Shown here: positions 9,711-19,191 of the stretch, piece by piece | Position numbering within the stretch: position 1 is the first letter of the stretch | Layout of the letters: each line of letters begins with the position of its first letter | Assembly: GCA_934394815.1 (NCBI GenBank) | Contig: CAKRRD010000003.1 | Span: 1-64,000 of the forward strand | Length of the DNA: 64,000 bases | Source: an uncultured Acetatifactor sp. | GTDB lineage: Bacteria > Bacillota > Clostridia > Lachnospirales > Lachnospiraceae | Direction: 5' to 3' | The notes under the pieces: model-generated | Told to the model about the DNA's origin: nothing | What the model saw: only the letters and a program-made list of their open reading frames with translations | Databases searched by the model: none | Made by a program: the position numbers and the translations under genes

Positions 9711-10361
9711 CTATCTGTAATAAGATGTCTTCTTTTCCAGGTACTCCATGAAGGAGGCTACCACGAGATTGAAGATATAATAGAACACACCTGCTGCCAG
9801 CAGGGGAACTACACTGGTCTGCGCCGCTCCGATCTGTTTGGCCACCGTGAACATCTCCGCAATGGAGATGGTAAATGCCATGGAGGTGTCCTTGACCAGC
9901 GTAATGGTCTCATTGGTCACCGGCGGAAGCACCCGCTTCACCACCTGCGGCAGAATGATCTTCACAAAAGTCTGTGCCTTGCTGTAGCCCAGCACCTCTG
10001 CGGCCTCATACTGCCCCACCGGTATGGACTCGATGCCCGCACGGTAGATCTCCGCAAAATATGCCGCATAATTGATCACGAATGCCAGTATCACCGCCGG
10101 GAAGCGATATCCCGTTCCCACCTGCATGCGGAATACATAAAAGGGGGCGAAATACACCACGATGATCTGCAGCATCAGAGGGGTTCCTCTCATGATGGAT
10201 ATGTATATTTTGGAAATAATGCGGATCACCCTGCATCCCGACATTCTTCCAAAGGCTACGATCAGTCCCAGCGGAAGGGAGAACAAAAGGGTCAGTACAA
10301 ATATTTCCACCGTTATCAGAAAGCCCTCTGCCAGCTGGGCACTCATGGTCAGCAAACTCAT
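9711..10361 (-). CDS. Polar amino acid ABC transporter permease
   Basis: A 216-residue inner-membrane permease of the HisM/GlnP group with about five membrane segments. The coupling-helix EAA-like motif is visible as EAAEVLGYSKAQTFVKIILPQ, and the N-terminal FLITVEIFVLTLLF segment and GTPLMLQ motif are typical. AAGGAG precedes the ATG. It lies 30 bases downstream of the binding-protein gene and presumably forms a homodimer. Confidence 0.94.
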   Translation of the reverse strand: MSLLTMSAQLAEGFLITVEIFVLTLLFSLPLGLIVAFGRMSGCRVIRIISKIYISIMRGTPLMLQIIVVYFAPFYVFRMQVGTGYRFPAVILAFVINYAAYFAEIYRAGIESIPVGQYEAAEVLGYSKAQTFVKIILPQVVKRVLPPVTNETITLVKDTSMAFTISIAEMFTVAKQIGAAQTSVVPLLAAGVFYYIFNLVVASFMEYLEKKTSYYR

Positions 10362-10391
10362 GAAATCTACTCCTTCATTATCCTTAATTGA

Positions 10392-11192
10392 TTATTTACC
10401 GAGGCATACACTGTCGGTCAGTCCCCATTTTTCAGCGATCTGTGCGAAGGTACCGTCCGCTGCCATTTCATCCAGGGTCTTCTGTACGGTATCTCTTAAC
10501 TCATCATTGCCCTTTAAGAATCCTACGGCATACTGTTCTACAGCCAGCTTGTTGTCCTCACCCTGTAACATAACAAACTTCCCTGCTTCTCTCTGGTCAA
10601 TCTGGTACTGTGCCACACCGATATCAATGGCTACGGCGTCTACCGCACCCTGCTCCAGATCCATGAACGCTGTGTTGTAATCTGCATATTCGATCAGCTG
10701 GGAGAAGGAATCGCGCAGTGCGATATTGTCTGCATTCTCCTCATCATTCAGGACTGCCAGTGCGGAAGAATCCTTCTGTACCGCTACCACTTTGCCTGCC
10801 AGTTCTTCCTTGTTCTGTACACCGGAAGCAGCTGCTACGACGAATACCTGGCTGTTGTCGATATAGGGCTTGGTCCAGGTATAGGCATCCTCTCTGCCGT
10901 TCATGGTGAAGCCGTTCCAGATACAATCAATGGCTCCGGAAGAAAGTTCCATATCCTTGGCATCCCAGTCGATGGGCTGCTTTACCAGTTCCCACCCCTG
11001 TCTCTTACATACTTCCGCTGCCAGATCCAGGTCAAAACCTACATATTCTCCGTTGTCATCACGATATCCGTAAGGGGGAAATTCCGCATCGAAACCTACG
11101 GTAAATGTTTTATCAGATCCTTTAGAACCACAGCCGGTAAGAACACCTGCTGCCATGCTGACTGCCAGTAATGCCACTAATACTCTTTTCAT
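10392..11192 (-). CDS. Amino acid ABC transporter substrate-binding lipoprotein
   Basis: A 266-residue extracellular binding protein. The start is the ATG preceded by GGGAGG, giving a classical lipoprotein signal (MKRVLVALLAVS followed by lipobox LTGC). The mature part begins with the family motif VGFDAEFPPYGYRDDNGEYVG and has the GlnH/HisJ two-lobe pattern with GFDLDLAAEV. Length is normal. The ligand is a polar amino acid, not identifiable from sequence. It heads the importer operon behind a strong promoter. Confidence 0.95.
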   Translation of the reverse strand: MKRVLVALLAVSMAAGVLTGCGSKGSDKTFTVGFDAEFPPYGYRDDNGEYVGFDLDLAAEVCKRQGWELVKQPIDWDAKDMELSSGAIDCIWNGFTMNGREDAYTWTKPYIDNSQVFVVAAASGVQNKEELAGKVVAVQKDSSALAVLNDEENADNIALRDSFSQLIEYADYNTAFMDLEQGAVDAVAIDIGVAQYQIDQREAGKFVMLQGEDNKLAVEQYAVGFLKGNDELRDTVQKTLDEMAADGTFAQIAEKWGLTDSVCLGK

Positions 11193-11268
11193 AATACATC
11201 CTCCCGTTCTGCCACTCACTGTTGGCCGTGTTGTATACTTTAGCATGGTAAATCGCTAACACGGTGTC

Positions 11269-11298
11269 ATAGTAACACAACGAGAGGTATCTTGTCAA
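11269..11298 (-). promoter_or_regulatory. Promoter of the amino acid importer operon
   Basis: TTGACA and TACTAT are separated by 18 bases on the minus strand, 77 bases before the binding-protein start. The leader contains an inverted repeat (CCGTGTT and AACACGG about 25 bases apart), a possible regulatory hairpin. Confidence 0.7.
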
Positions 11299-11304
11299 TT
11301 CTTA

Positions 11305-12462
11305 TCAATCGTAACGCTCCACCATGGAAAGGATCTCCTGGGCGTATTTCGGATAGGTGGCCGCGATGTCTTTTACTTCGTTTCTTGCGCTCTCCGCCAC
11401 TTCCTGATTGTAATCCATCTGTTTGCGGAGGGCCTGTCTTCTCTGGATCAGTTCGTGGCGGATCTCCACCATTTCCCGTTTGTCCAAAAGTGCCGCAGTC
11501 TGGCTGATCCAGCGTTCCGGCATCTGTACCCGGTAATTGGACAGCTGCTCCACCAGCTGTTTCTGATAATATTCGATCTTGGCCTCCGCCTCTGCGAACT
11601 GTTTACGCTCTTCCTTTTCGTCCTGATACAGTTTCCACTGTTTTTCCAGCTTTGCCGCGCTGTCCGTGTTATATTTCAGATACAGATATTCCATCAGCTG
11701 GCAGTTGTTCACATAGCGGATCTTGACCTTATTCTGCAGCTGGATGATCTTGTTAATGGTCTTTTCCACCCGTTGCAGTTCTCTGCCGGTATCCATGTAT
11801 TTAATGCAGACATAGGCGATTGCCACAGCGCCCGCTCCCACGGCCAGAAAAAGTCCCACATAGACATCCATTTCAAATACATATTGCAGGATCACCAGCA
11901 TGATCACGCAGAGTACGAGAGCCGTCAGAAAGATTACTGCCATGCCCCGCTGATTGTTCATAAGGTTCTCCAGTTCATTTTTCCGGTATTCGTAGGCATG
12001 CCGTTCTCCGTCCAGCCGGTGCAGATCCTGACGGATCAGACTGCCATACTTTTCTCCTTCCCGGATCTTCCGAATGCCCTCCTCGATCTCAGTCTCTCTT
12101 TTGCGCATGGCATAAAAATCCGAATCCCGCATGCGGTTTTTCTTTTCCCGGTATCTGCTGCGCTCCTGCTCCAATCCGGTCAGTTTCCCGGCGACACGGT
12201 CGATCTCCTCCCGCTGTTCTGCAGGCAACGCCTCGATCTCATCGGCATCTGTCAGATAAGAAGTCACCAGCGTGTATTCCCCGGTCAGAAGGTCGATCTC
12301 CCTGGAGGCTTCCGCAATCTGTTCCAGACAGTTTACAATATAACGTTTTCTTTGATCTTCCTCGTCAAAATTCACCCCGTTACGGGTATAGACCAGTTTT
12401 TCCCAGTTTTCCTCCTGCGGTATCGGTTGTTTCTTCTTAAAAAAGCGGTTCCACCACGCCAT
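11305..12462 (-). CDS. Membrane coiled-coil protein of the DUF5716/5717-type operon
   Basis: A 385-residue protein of no recognised family. Residues about 1-165 are charged and helical with long heptad-like runs. Two adjacent hydrophobic segments follow (about 172-190, VIFLTALVLCVIMLVIL, and about 197-215, YVGLFLAVGAGAVAIAYV), then another long coiled coil to the C-terminus. This predicts a membrane hairpin with both coiled coils on the same, probably cytoplasmic, side. AGGAG precedes the ATG. It is the last of four closely spaced genes with an actin-like ATPase and two helical-repeat proteins, and could be the membrane anchor of that complex. Confidence 0.75.
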   Translation of the reverse strand: MAWWNRFFKKKQPIPQEENWEKLVYTRNGVNFDEEDQRKRYIVNCLEQIAEASREIDLLTGEYTLVTSYLTDADEIEALPAEQREEIDRVAGKLTGLEQERSRYREKKNRMRDSDFYAMRKRETEIEEGIRKIREGEKYGSLIRQDLHRLDGERHAYEYRKNELENLMNNQRGMAVIFLTALVLCVIMLVILQYVFEMDVYVGLFLAVGAGAVAIAYVCIKYMDTGRELQRVEKTINKIIQLQNKVKIRYVNNCQLMEYLYLKYNTDSAAKLEKQWKLYQDEKEERKQFAEAEAKIEYYQKQLVEQLSNYRVQMPERWISQTAALLDKREMVEIRHELIQRRQALRKQMDYNQEVAESARNEVKDIAATYPKYAQEILSMVERYD

Positions 12463-12483
12463 AATTCTCTCCTGTCATATCTT

Positions 12484-13335
12484 CTATATGCTGACACTTG
12501 TCCGGTAACTGTTTTTCAGTGCCTGGGTCAGTCTCTCATTCTCTGCGTCATACTTGATTCTGTCAGTCACCCGCCAGTCTCCGCGCAACTGTAACTGCCG
12601 GTACTCCGGCTGCTGTTCCCATTCCCGCTCGAACTGCTCGATCCGTTTTTCCAGTTCCAGGGATTCCGTATAATTCTCCGGATTCTGTGCCGCAAAAGCC
12701 ACATAAGCATCCTCTGTCAATCCCATCCGTTTCGCTGCCAGACAGGCATCCAGATGCTCTCTGTCAGGGTCTGTCTGCCAGGCTTCTTTAAAATAATATG
12801 CCGCCTTATCATACAACATCAGTCCCGTCAGTGCCACACCCTTATTGTGAAGGATCGCCGCCCGGACTTTTCCTGCCGGTAGTTCCTTTCCTTCCTGTTC
12901 CAGATGGCTCCAGGTCTCCAACAGCAGATTATATCCACGGATGGCTGCGGCATATTTTCTTTTTTCCACCATATAGTCGATCTGGCTCTTGCGCTTCTCC
13001 AGATTGCTGAGGCCTGCTCCCTGCTTCAGCACCTGTTCCACCTGTCTGATGTCCTCCGGGTCGTACATTCCCACATATTGCAGGATTGTCACCACGAACA
13101 CGCTTAAGGAACCCTGCTTATGTACCATGGGGTAGAGCTGTTTTGCCAGTTCCCGCACTTTGCACTCTTCCCCGATCCAGTCCACCAGCTTGTCGTTCAT
13201 GATGGACAGATCCAGCAGGAACGCATTCTCTTTCAGACAATAGCACAACTCTTCCATACTATAGACCCGGATATCCAGACCTTCCACCATATAGGCATTC
13301 TCGCAATATTCTCCCACACACAGACTTGCCTTCAT
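12484..13335 (-). CDS. TPR-like helical protein of the four-gene operon
   Basis: A 283-residue cytoplasmic protein with no signal peptide. The N-terminal region (MKASLCVGEYCENAYMVEGL) does not resemble a known domain. The centre (about 120-220) reads like two or three tetratricopeptide helical pairs (YAAAIRGYNLLLETW, AILHNKGVALTGLMLYDKAA, YYFKEAWQTDP). The C-terminus is a charged helix. ATG is preferred over the upstream TTG because GAGG sits seven bases before it. It lies 21 bases before the membrane coiled-coil gene and 33 bases after the actin-like gene. Probably an adaptor; function unknown. Confidence 0.72.
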   Translation of the reverse strand: MKASLCVGEYCENAYMVEGLDIRVYSMEELCYCLKENAFLLDLSIMNDKLVDWIGEECKVRELAKQLYPMVHKQGSLSVFVVTILQYVGMYDPEDIRQVEQVLKQGAGLSNLEKRKSQIDYMVEKRKYAAAIRGYNLLLETWSHLEQEGKELPAGKVRAAILHNKGVALTGLMLYDKAAYYFKEAWQTDPDREHLDACLAAKRMGLTEDAYVAFAAQNPENYTESLELEKRIEQFEREWEQQPEYRQLQLRGDWRVTDRIKYDAENERLTQALKNSYRTSVSI

Positions 13336-13368
13336 TTCCAAACCTCATTTTCTCTGTCTTTTGCAGAC

Positions 13369-14607
13369 TTACAGTTCTATTTCTTCCTTCCAGATATGGT
13401 GCGTCGCCACCCGGAAAGTACCGAATCCCAGATCTTCCAGTTCCACCTGCAGATGAGTCTCATCCTTCATCTCCACATGGATCCGCAGTCTGGTGATCCC
13501 TTCCTGTAATTCCTCCGGCACGATTCTGGCGATCCGGCTTCCCTTTCCCGTCAGTGAGGTGATCAGGATCTCTACTGCTCTTCCCTCCAGCAGATAGAAC
13601 TCCATGGTATTCCGTGCCTCGTACCAGTTGATCCCGGCATCCAGCAATGCCTGATAGGATTCCTCGCCCTGTCTGCGCACCTTCATGCCGATGTTGGATT
13701 TCAACTTATCCTGTCCCAGATAGACATGGTTTTGTCCGTTTTCGCTGGGATGCAGCCGCTCCATCAAACTGTAGCAGGCACCCTTGCTGAACAGGTTATT
13801 CCCCTGAAAGACCCTCCGGCCCCGGCACAGATACCGCAGGGATTCCTTCATCCATTCCCGGGAGAACTCTTCTCCGATCAGATACACCGAGGACACCATC
13901 CGGTTCTCACACAGCTGCGTGGCGATCTCTAAGAATTTCTCATCCGATGCTCCTACCGGAAAAGGAAACTCCCTCTCTTCAATATAAGTGACCACCGGAG
14001 CCGTATGCCGGTTGCATTCCATGGAGTAGGTCTGTATCGAGCTGTCCCGGTATTCACACAGGACACTTCCCTGCTTCCACAGTTCCTCCGGCTGATACAG
14101 ATTGTAATAATAAAAACTCTCCCGATGACTCTGAAAATAAATATTCTCCGTTTTCAGATGCAAAGCCTGTGCCGCCTGCGTAAGCACCTCCAGTACTCTG
14201 GGTTCCAGTTCCTCGCAGGTGATCATCAACGCTCCGATCCGCTCTGTCGTGGTCACCTGGGACAACAGCCCCAGACTACGCTTGAGGAAAAGAGTCAGGA
14301 GCGCCACCGGGTCCAGAGTCGTTCCGTCGATCTGCACCGGTTCCCCGTCTTTTGCCAGCTTTAACAGATGTTCTACCAGGATCCCCTCTTCCTCCTCCGC
14401 ATACCGGAGGGCTTCGCTTCCGTAGAACCACTGGTTCACGCCCTGTCTTTTACTCAGGACTAACGGGATCGTATAGACCTGAGAGCCGGCAACGGAAGAC
14501 AATGTGGTGATCTCCTCTTCTTTTCCCGTGACATAACAGCTGATCTGTGCATAATCCTTCCCCAGATCATACCCAACGATGACTTTATCACTTCCCGGCA
14601 GCCGCAT
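13369..14607 (-). CDS. Actin/Hsp70-like ATPase-fold protein (DUF5716-like)
   Basis: A 412-residue protein. The N-terminus has a phosphate-1-like loop (VIVGYDLGKDYAQISCY), as in the actin-Hsp70-sugar kinase superfamily. Near residue 240 SSVYLIGEEFSREWM, followed by VFQGNNLFSKGACYSLMERL, resembles the phosphate-2/adenosine region of Hsp70-like proteins. The C-terminal 100 residues are beta-rich and may be a separate domain. I believe this matches Pfam DUF5716, known from Lachnospiraceae; no search was possible. GGAGG precedes the ATG. It lies directly downstream of the 1191-residue partner, so the two probably act together. Confidence 0.75.
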   Translation of the reverse strand: MRLPGSDKVIVGYDLGKDYAQISCYVTGKEEEITTLSSVAGSQVYTIPLVLSKRQGVNQWFYGSEALRYAEEEEGILVEHLLKLAKDGEPVQIDGTTLDPVALLTLFLKRSLGLLSQVTTTERIGALMITCEELEPRVLEVLTQAAQALHLKTENIYFQSHRESFYYYNLYQPEELWKQGSVLCEYRDSSIQTYSMECNRHTAPVVTYIEEREFPFPVGASDEKFLEIATQLCENRMVSSVYLIGEEFSREWMKESLRYLCRGRRVFQGNNLFSKGACYSLMERLHPSENGQNHVYLGQDKLKSNIGMKVRRQGEESYQALLDAGINWYEARNTMEFYLLEGRAVEILITSLTGKGSRIARIVPEELQEGITRLRIHVEMKDETHLQVELEDLGFGTFRVATHHIWKEEIEL

Positions 14608-14650
14608 TTCTTCCGCCTCCTCTCCTGCTGTCTTTTTTCTTTTTATCTTA

Positions 14651-17600
14651 TTACTGCAATGTGAATAATCTGTGATCCAGATATTCCCTGCGGTAATATT
14701 CCTCGATCAGATGATCCAGTGTAGTGTCGTCCTGCAGCGTCATACTGATCATCATATCGTTGATGATCTCGTATTTGCTGTTCGGACTTTCATTCATAAT
14801 ATCGCTCTTTTGCAGGCTTCCGCTCTCCGTCAGCTGTTCTTCGTTCTCCGATTCCTCCATAATGTAATACTGAAGGTTCTCCCCGAAAAACAGAACGAAC
14901 TCCTTGAAAAATACACCGCTGTACACTTCCTGCATATATTCCGACAGGTAATCTTCCGCCTGCCCGTTCTCATGTAACATCACATAGTGGATTCTTGCCC
15001 GGACACCGCCTCTTGTGCGATACTCCACGATGGTCTTGTCCTTCATCTCCTGCAGCTGGGGCAGACAGTCCTGATACTCCCGGAAAAAATTCAGATGAAT
15101 ATGCTCCTTCATCATTTCCTCCAGGAAATCCCGGATCAGAGGTTCATCCTCCCGCTCCAGCCTGTCCTTGTTCTCCGCATAGAATTTCAGATAAGCCAGC
15201 TTACAGATCCGCTGGGTCTCTTCTCCCCGCAGGTAACAGTTGCGGATCTCCCGGAAAATATCTTCCTCCGTGATCTTCTCCCGGCAGAAATAATCATAGG
15301 CACTCTGTACCAGAACGGCTTCCTCGATCTCCTGTCTGGCTCCCTGGGATACATAGTAACGGAAAATATCCATCCGCTCTCCTACGAAAGCTCCGGAGAG
15401 CAGCATCTGCAGCAATATCTTCTCGCTTAAACTATAACAGTCCACCTCAAAAGCTCTGGCAGCCTTCCAGATGTCACGCAGTTCCTTCGTCGTACCGATG
15501 GCATAACGTACCAGATATTCCAGAATCCCACCGTTGTATTTTCCCTTGCGAAATGCGGTCAGTGCCGCTGCATACAGGACGGCCTCTCCCTCGTGGTTCT
15601 GCTGTGTGATGATGCCGTCCGTGAGCCGTAACAATATCTTCGCCTCCACAAAATAGGGCGTATACTGTCCAATCCAGTGATAAGCCTTCTCGTAATTGCC
15701 CCGCAGCACCAGAAAACGTAAGATCAGGTTCCGCTGTTCTTCCGTATAACCGTCTCCCTGCAGTTCCTGTAAATATTTATCCAGTGCCTGGATATTATCC
15801 GCGTCAAAACAGGCCTGGATCAGCCGTATGGAAATCTCATTTCGTAACTCCGGCTCAACGGCCTCATTTTCTGCCAGTCTTGCCATCCGCATGAGTTTTG
15901 CGGAAGTGATGGTTTCTTCCGTTCTGCCGTTCTCCATAAAATACAGATCCAGTTCCGCGGTATCCGGCACGTAATGATCCAGAAGTCTGAGGTATTTTCC
16001 CGGCACCAGCAGTTTTTCCAGCGTATATTCCACATTTTTCAGGAAACGGTTGCCATAGGCATCCTCAAAGGCGATGGTATAATCGTTCCCGTAGACTGCC
16101 ACCCAGGCCGTACCGTTTAGTAACGTCGTCTCCGACAATACCAGATTTCCCGTCTGACTGACGATCACCTTACGCATTCTGTTGTCATCCACTCTTACCA
16201 TATGGGCAAACAGCAGCCGGGACAGCGGCTTTGCCATAGCCTCCGTCACAATGGCGGGAGACAGGAACTCCTGATACAGCACCGCCAGATGTCTGTTGAT
16301 ATGCTGTTTCTGGATCTGGTCGATGACAAACCGCTCCATCCGCGGCTCGTAATGCTCGTACAGTTCCTCATATTCCTTCCGGTGCTTTAACAGATATGCA
16401 TACAGAAACGCACTGTGTTCATAATCCAGATTGCTCTGGAAGGAAAAATACATCAATATGACTTTCGGAAGTTCCAGCACAGAGTCCAGATCCACCGATG
16501 CCATATAATATTCATAAAGATTGGTGATCCGCAGATGACTGTCCACCCCCATCTGATACCACACGAAAGCATCCGGTTCCGTCTTGCTTCCCTTGATCAG
16601 AAGGCTGCATACCTCCTGCAGGATCCGCACATCCTTCTTTTTCTCATACAGTCTCCGCAAGATTCTGCAAAGCAGCGGAGAATATTCCCGGACTCTGCCC
16701 GACAGATACAACAGCTGCTCGATCAGGCTGTCATTTGCGGCATCCTGACGGACACCAAAATTCAGAACCTGTAATTCGAAGCTGTTCAGCTTCCGTAACA
16801 GTGCAGGATTACCATTTAACAGCGCCAGTGCCTCCAGATAGATCACCGGACTGGTACAGCCATACTGGTACTGTTTTTCCAGAAACATCCATTTTCCGGA
16901 GGTGGACCTGTTGTATTCTTCCGACAGGTATAACAGCAGCCATGCCACCCTCCATCGGGTTCTGTCATAGCGGTAGATCTGTTCCACCTGCTCCGCCATC
17001 TGCAGGGTATATTGGGGATCTCTGTGGATCAGTGTGGTCAGATACAGATAATAGGCCCACAATTCTCCACCGGTGGCTTTCTGGGCTTCCAGCATGTCCG
17101 CTGCATGATCCAGAATCCATCCGGCTTCATTGTACCGTTCCTCCGTAATCAGAAGCTGCGCCTGGAACAATCTCGCCGATACATCCTTCTCGTCCATTGT
17201 CACCATGCGTTCCACCAGTTTACCGGTCTCTGCAAGCCAGGTTCCCGTGCCGATCTTTTTCAGTCTCGATTCCTGATAATATTTCATGATCCGGGAAATA
17301 CACTGCATACGGCTGTGATCCGCATGTCTGGTCACCGCACCGTCTCCCAGCTGTACCGTTACCGGGATCTCCAGAGAAGTATAGGCATTGTATATGTAAA
17401 CTCTGCCGAAATTTTTCCCGGGTCTGCACAGGCTGCTGTCAATGTAGACCGGCAGTCTGCTGCGGTTCCCCAGAAAATCATCATCCGTAATGCATTCCTT
17501 CTCGGTAAAGACAAATTCACCCTCACACTCTACATGAAGATTCGTATATCCCCAGCCATTTCTTACGATGGTCAGGCTGTTCTCCGTGACACCATAATTG

Positions 17601-18226
17601 TCTGCGCTGCGGGGAAGTCTTTGGGTCAGTTCCTTCTCTTCCGTCAGAAATTCCAGCTGCTGTTTTTTATTGATACAGATCAGGAATTCTTCCACATTCT
17701 GTTCGTTGCCTTCATAGGCCGACAGGATCCGGTAGCTGTCGTAAAAAGGAGCATCACTCCCCTGAAACAGCCGCAAAAATGCCGGGTCGTAAAATAAACG
17801 CACAGCTTCCTTCCAGTTACTTTTTGCCAGATTGGCAAAATGGAACAGATTCCTTATGGCACCGATGGAAGAATTCAGAAGCCCATGTTCCACCGTCACC
17901 ACAAAAGGCAGATTGTATTCCCCTCTGTTGCTGACCACAGAAAAAGAGCCCTTGATCACATCCCCTTCCGCCAGATCTTCTCCGTGGAAGCAGTAAAAAA
18001 TTTCTGCATCGGAGCCGGTAAAGCGATCTGTCATACATTCCATCCGCAGATGGTCCGAGATCACAGATCCCTTTACATAGCCTTCCGACGCAGAAAGGAT
18101 GTGAAAAGAGCCCTCATATGCCATCCCCTGTGTCAGGGAAATCTCTATTTTCGCGCAGGAGAATTCCAAAGAACCGTTCTCGTAATCGAAGTTTCCTCCT
18201 AAAATTCTATCAATAATCTCCTGCAT
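14651..18226 (-). CDS. Giant beta-sandwich plus helical-repeat protein (DUF5717-like)
   Basis: A 1191-residue protein without signal peptide or clear membrane segment. The first roughly 300 residues are beta-rich and look like two Ig-like domains separated by a helical stretch (KIEISLTQGMAYEGSF, then FGRVYIYNAYTSLEIPVTVQ). From about residue 310 it is a long alpha-helical repeat of TPR character (ARLFQAQLLITEERYNEAGW). The size and neighbours fit what I recall of DUF5717, paired with DUF5716. Only AAGG close to the ATG serves as a ribosome binding site. It is the first gene of the four-gene operon, behind a perfect TATAAT promoter, and is probably a scaffold. Function unknown. Confidence 0.75.
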   Translation of the reverse strand: MQEIIDRILGGNFDYENGSLEFSCAKIEISLTQGMAYEGSFHILSASEGYVKGSVISDHLRMECMTDRFTGSDAEIFYCFHGEDLAEGDVIKGSFSVVSNRGEYNLPFVVTVEHGLLNSSIGAIRNLFHFANLAKSNWKEAVRLFYDPAFLRLFQGSDAPFYDSYRILSAYEGNEQNVEEFLICINKKQQLEFLTEEKELTQRLPRSADNYGVTENSLTIVRNGWGYTNLHVECEGEFVFTEKECITDDDFLGNRSRLPVYIDSSLCRPGKNFGRVYIYNAYTSLEIPVTVQLGDGAVTRHADHSRMQCISRIMKYYQESRLKKIGTGTWLAETGKLVERMVTMDEKDVSARLFQAQLLITEERYNEAGWILDHAADMLEAQKATGGELWAYYLYLTTLIHRDPQYTLQMAEQVEQIYRYDRTRWRVAWLLLYLSEEYNRSTSGKWMFLEKQYQYGCTSPVIYLEALALLNGNPALLRKLNSFELQVLNFGVRQDAANDSLIEQLLYLSGRVREYSPLLCRILRRLYEKKKDVRILQEVCSLLIKGSKTEPDAFVWYQMGVDSHLRITNLYEYYMASVDLDSVLELPKVILMYFSFQSNLDYEHSAFLYAYLLKHRKEYEELYEHYEPRMERFVIDQIQKQHINRHLAVLYQEFLSPAIVTEAMAKPLSRLLFAHMVRVDDNRMRKVIVSQTGNLVLSETTLLNGTAWVAVYGNDYTIAFEDAYGNRFLKNVEYTLEKLLVPGKYLRLLDHYVPDTAELDLYFMENGRTEETITSAKLMRMARLAENEAVEPELRNEISIRLIQACFDADNIQALDKYLQELQGDGYTEEQRNLILRFLVLRGNYEKAYHWIGQYTPYFVEAKILLRLTDGIITQQNHEGEAVLYAAALTAFRKGKYNGGILEYLVRYAIGTTKELRDIWKAARAFEVDCYSLSEKILLQMLLSGAFVGERMDIFRYYVSQGARQEIEEAVLVQSAYDYFCREKITEEDIFREIRNCYLRGEETQRICKLAYLKFYAENKDRLEREDEPLIRDFLEEMMKEHIHLNFFREYQDCLPQLQEMKDKTIVEYRTRGGVRARIHYVMLHENGQAEDYLSEYMQEVYSGVFFKEFVLFFGENLQYYIMEESENEEQLTESGSLQKSDIMNESPNSKYEIINDMMISMTLQDDTTLDHLIEEYYRREYLDHRLFTLQ

Positions 18227-18261
18227 GTGCCTTCACCCGTTTCCTGTTGTCATTTGGATTT

Positions 18262-18290
18262 ATTATACCAAATTTACCGGTTAAGGGCAA
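18262..18290 (-). promoter_or_regulatory. Promoter of the four-gene DUF5717/5716 operon
   Basis: TTGCCC and TATAAT lie 17 bases apart on the minus strand, with the -10 box 35 bases before the start codon of the 1191-residue protein. The short leader leaves no room for a riboswitch. Confidence 0.7.
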
Positions 18291-18303
18291 GGTGTAGACC
18301 CGG

Positions 18304-19191
18304 TCAGTCCAGGTTTAATTTTCGGTTCATGATATAATAGGAGACCCCGTACATAACAGCCGCGATGAGCAGGCTGATGATCACGTTAATATCATAGGCC
18401 GAATTGGTGCTCATCGAGAATCCATTCGGACTGCTCAGGACATTTGTACCGAACATAAACGCACTCTGTACGGTGCTGCCAAGAATGGAAGACAGGATCA
18501 TCAGTCCGGCATAGGCCAGGATTCCCATCAGTCCTTTATGTTTGGAGGAAAGCTGTCCGATGGTCAGTGCTCCGAACAGGGTGACCATGGTAATGAAAGG
18601 ACCAGCCACATAGGTTAAAAGCAGGGTGATTCCGTAATGAAGCAGATTGATTCCCATCTGGTCTTCATACACTCTGCCAAGTTCATAAAATGCATCTGCG
18701 AGGAATTCCCAGATATTGCCATTATATTGTGTCAGTACACTACTCAGTTCACCAATATTTAAAAGTCCTGTCATCAAAGAGACGACCAGTGCCACCACTG
18801 AAATACCAATGCCTATCGAAATAAACAGATACCAGACACCGGAGACCAGTATCTTGCTTAAGAACAGCTGGTTGGCTGTCACCGGCAGAGTATGGGACAA
18901 ATATCCCTCATCGGTATACATGCTGCGGTAGAAACGGATACCCAGAAAGATCAGCATGCCCCAGGTGGATGCCAGCAGCATGATCACATACAGGATCAGG
19001 ATTGCCACGAAGGAAGAGATCACAAACCAGGCCTGCGCGCCATTTACATCATTGCTGTCGAAAAATTCCGCCACTCCCGGCATTTGCAGTACGACACAGC
19101 CGATCACTGTGACGATAAACATTCCCAGAAGCATCAGCGTACCGGCTTTCCAGATATTTTTCCATTCATATTTCATTAACTTTCCTAACAT
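18304..19191 (-). CDS. ABC-2 type exporter permease
   Basis: A 295-residue integral membrane protein with about six hydrophobic segments, beginning MLGKLMKYEWKNIWKAG, typical of ABC-2 permeases. A large loop between segments one and two (AEFFDSNDVNGAQAWF) would face outward. GGGAGG precedes the ATG, and the gene overlaps the ATPase gene by seven bases, indicating translational coupling. Together with the YtrA-type regulator it resembles the ytr/GntR exporter units of Firmicutes that respond to cell-wall-active compounds; the real substrate is unknown. Confidence 0.88.
   Translation of the reverse strand: MLGKLMKYEWKNIWKAGTLMLLGMFIVTVIGCVVLQMPGVAEFFDSNDVNGAQAWFVISSFVAILILYVIMLLASTWGMLIFLGIRFYRSMYTDEGYLSHTLPVTANQLFLSKILVSGVWYLFISIGIGISVVALVVSLMTGLLNIGELSSVLTQYNGNIWEFLADAFYELGRVYEDQMGINLLHYGITLLLTYVAGPFITMVTLFGALTIGQLSSKHKGLMGILAYAGLMILSSILGSTVQSAFMFGTNVLSSPNGFSMSTNSAYDINVIISLLIAAVMYGVSYYIMNRKLNLD

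Noticed and set aside
11455..12594. 379-residue plus-strand open frame
   Set aside because: It is antisense to the membrane coiled-coil gene, which has a good start site and operon context.
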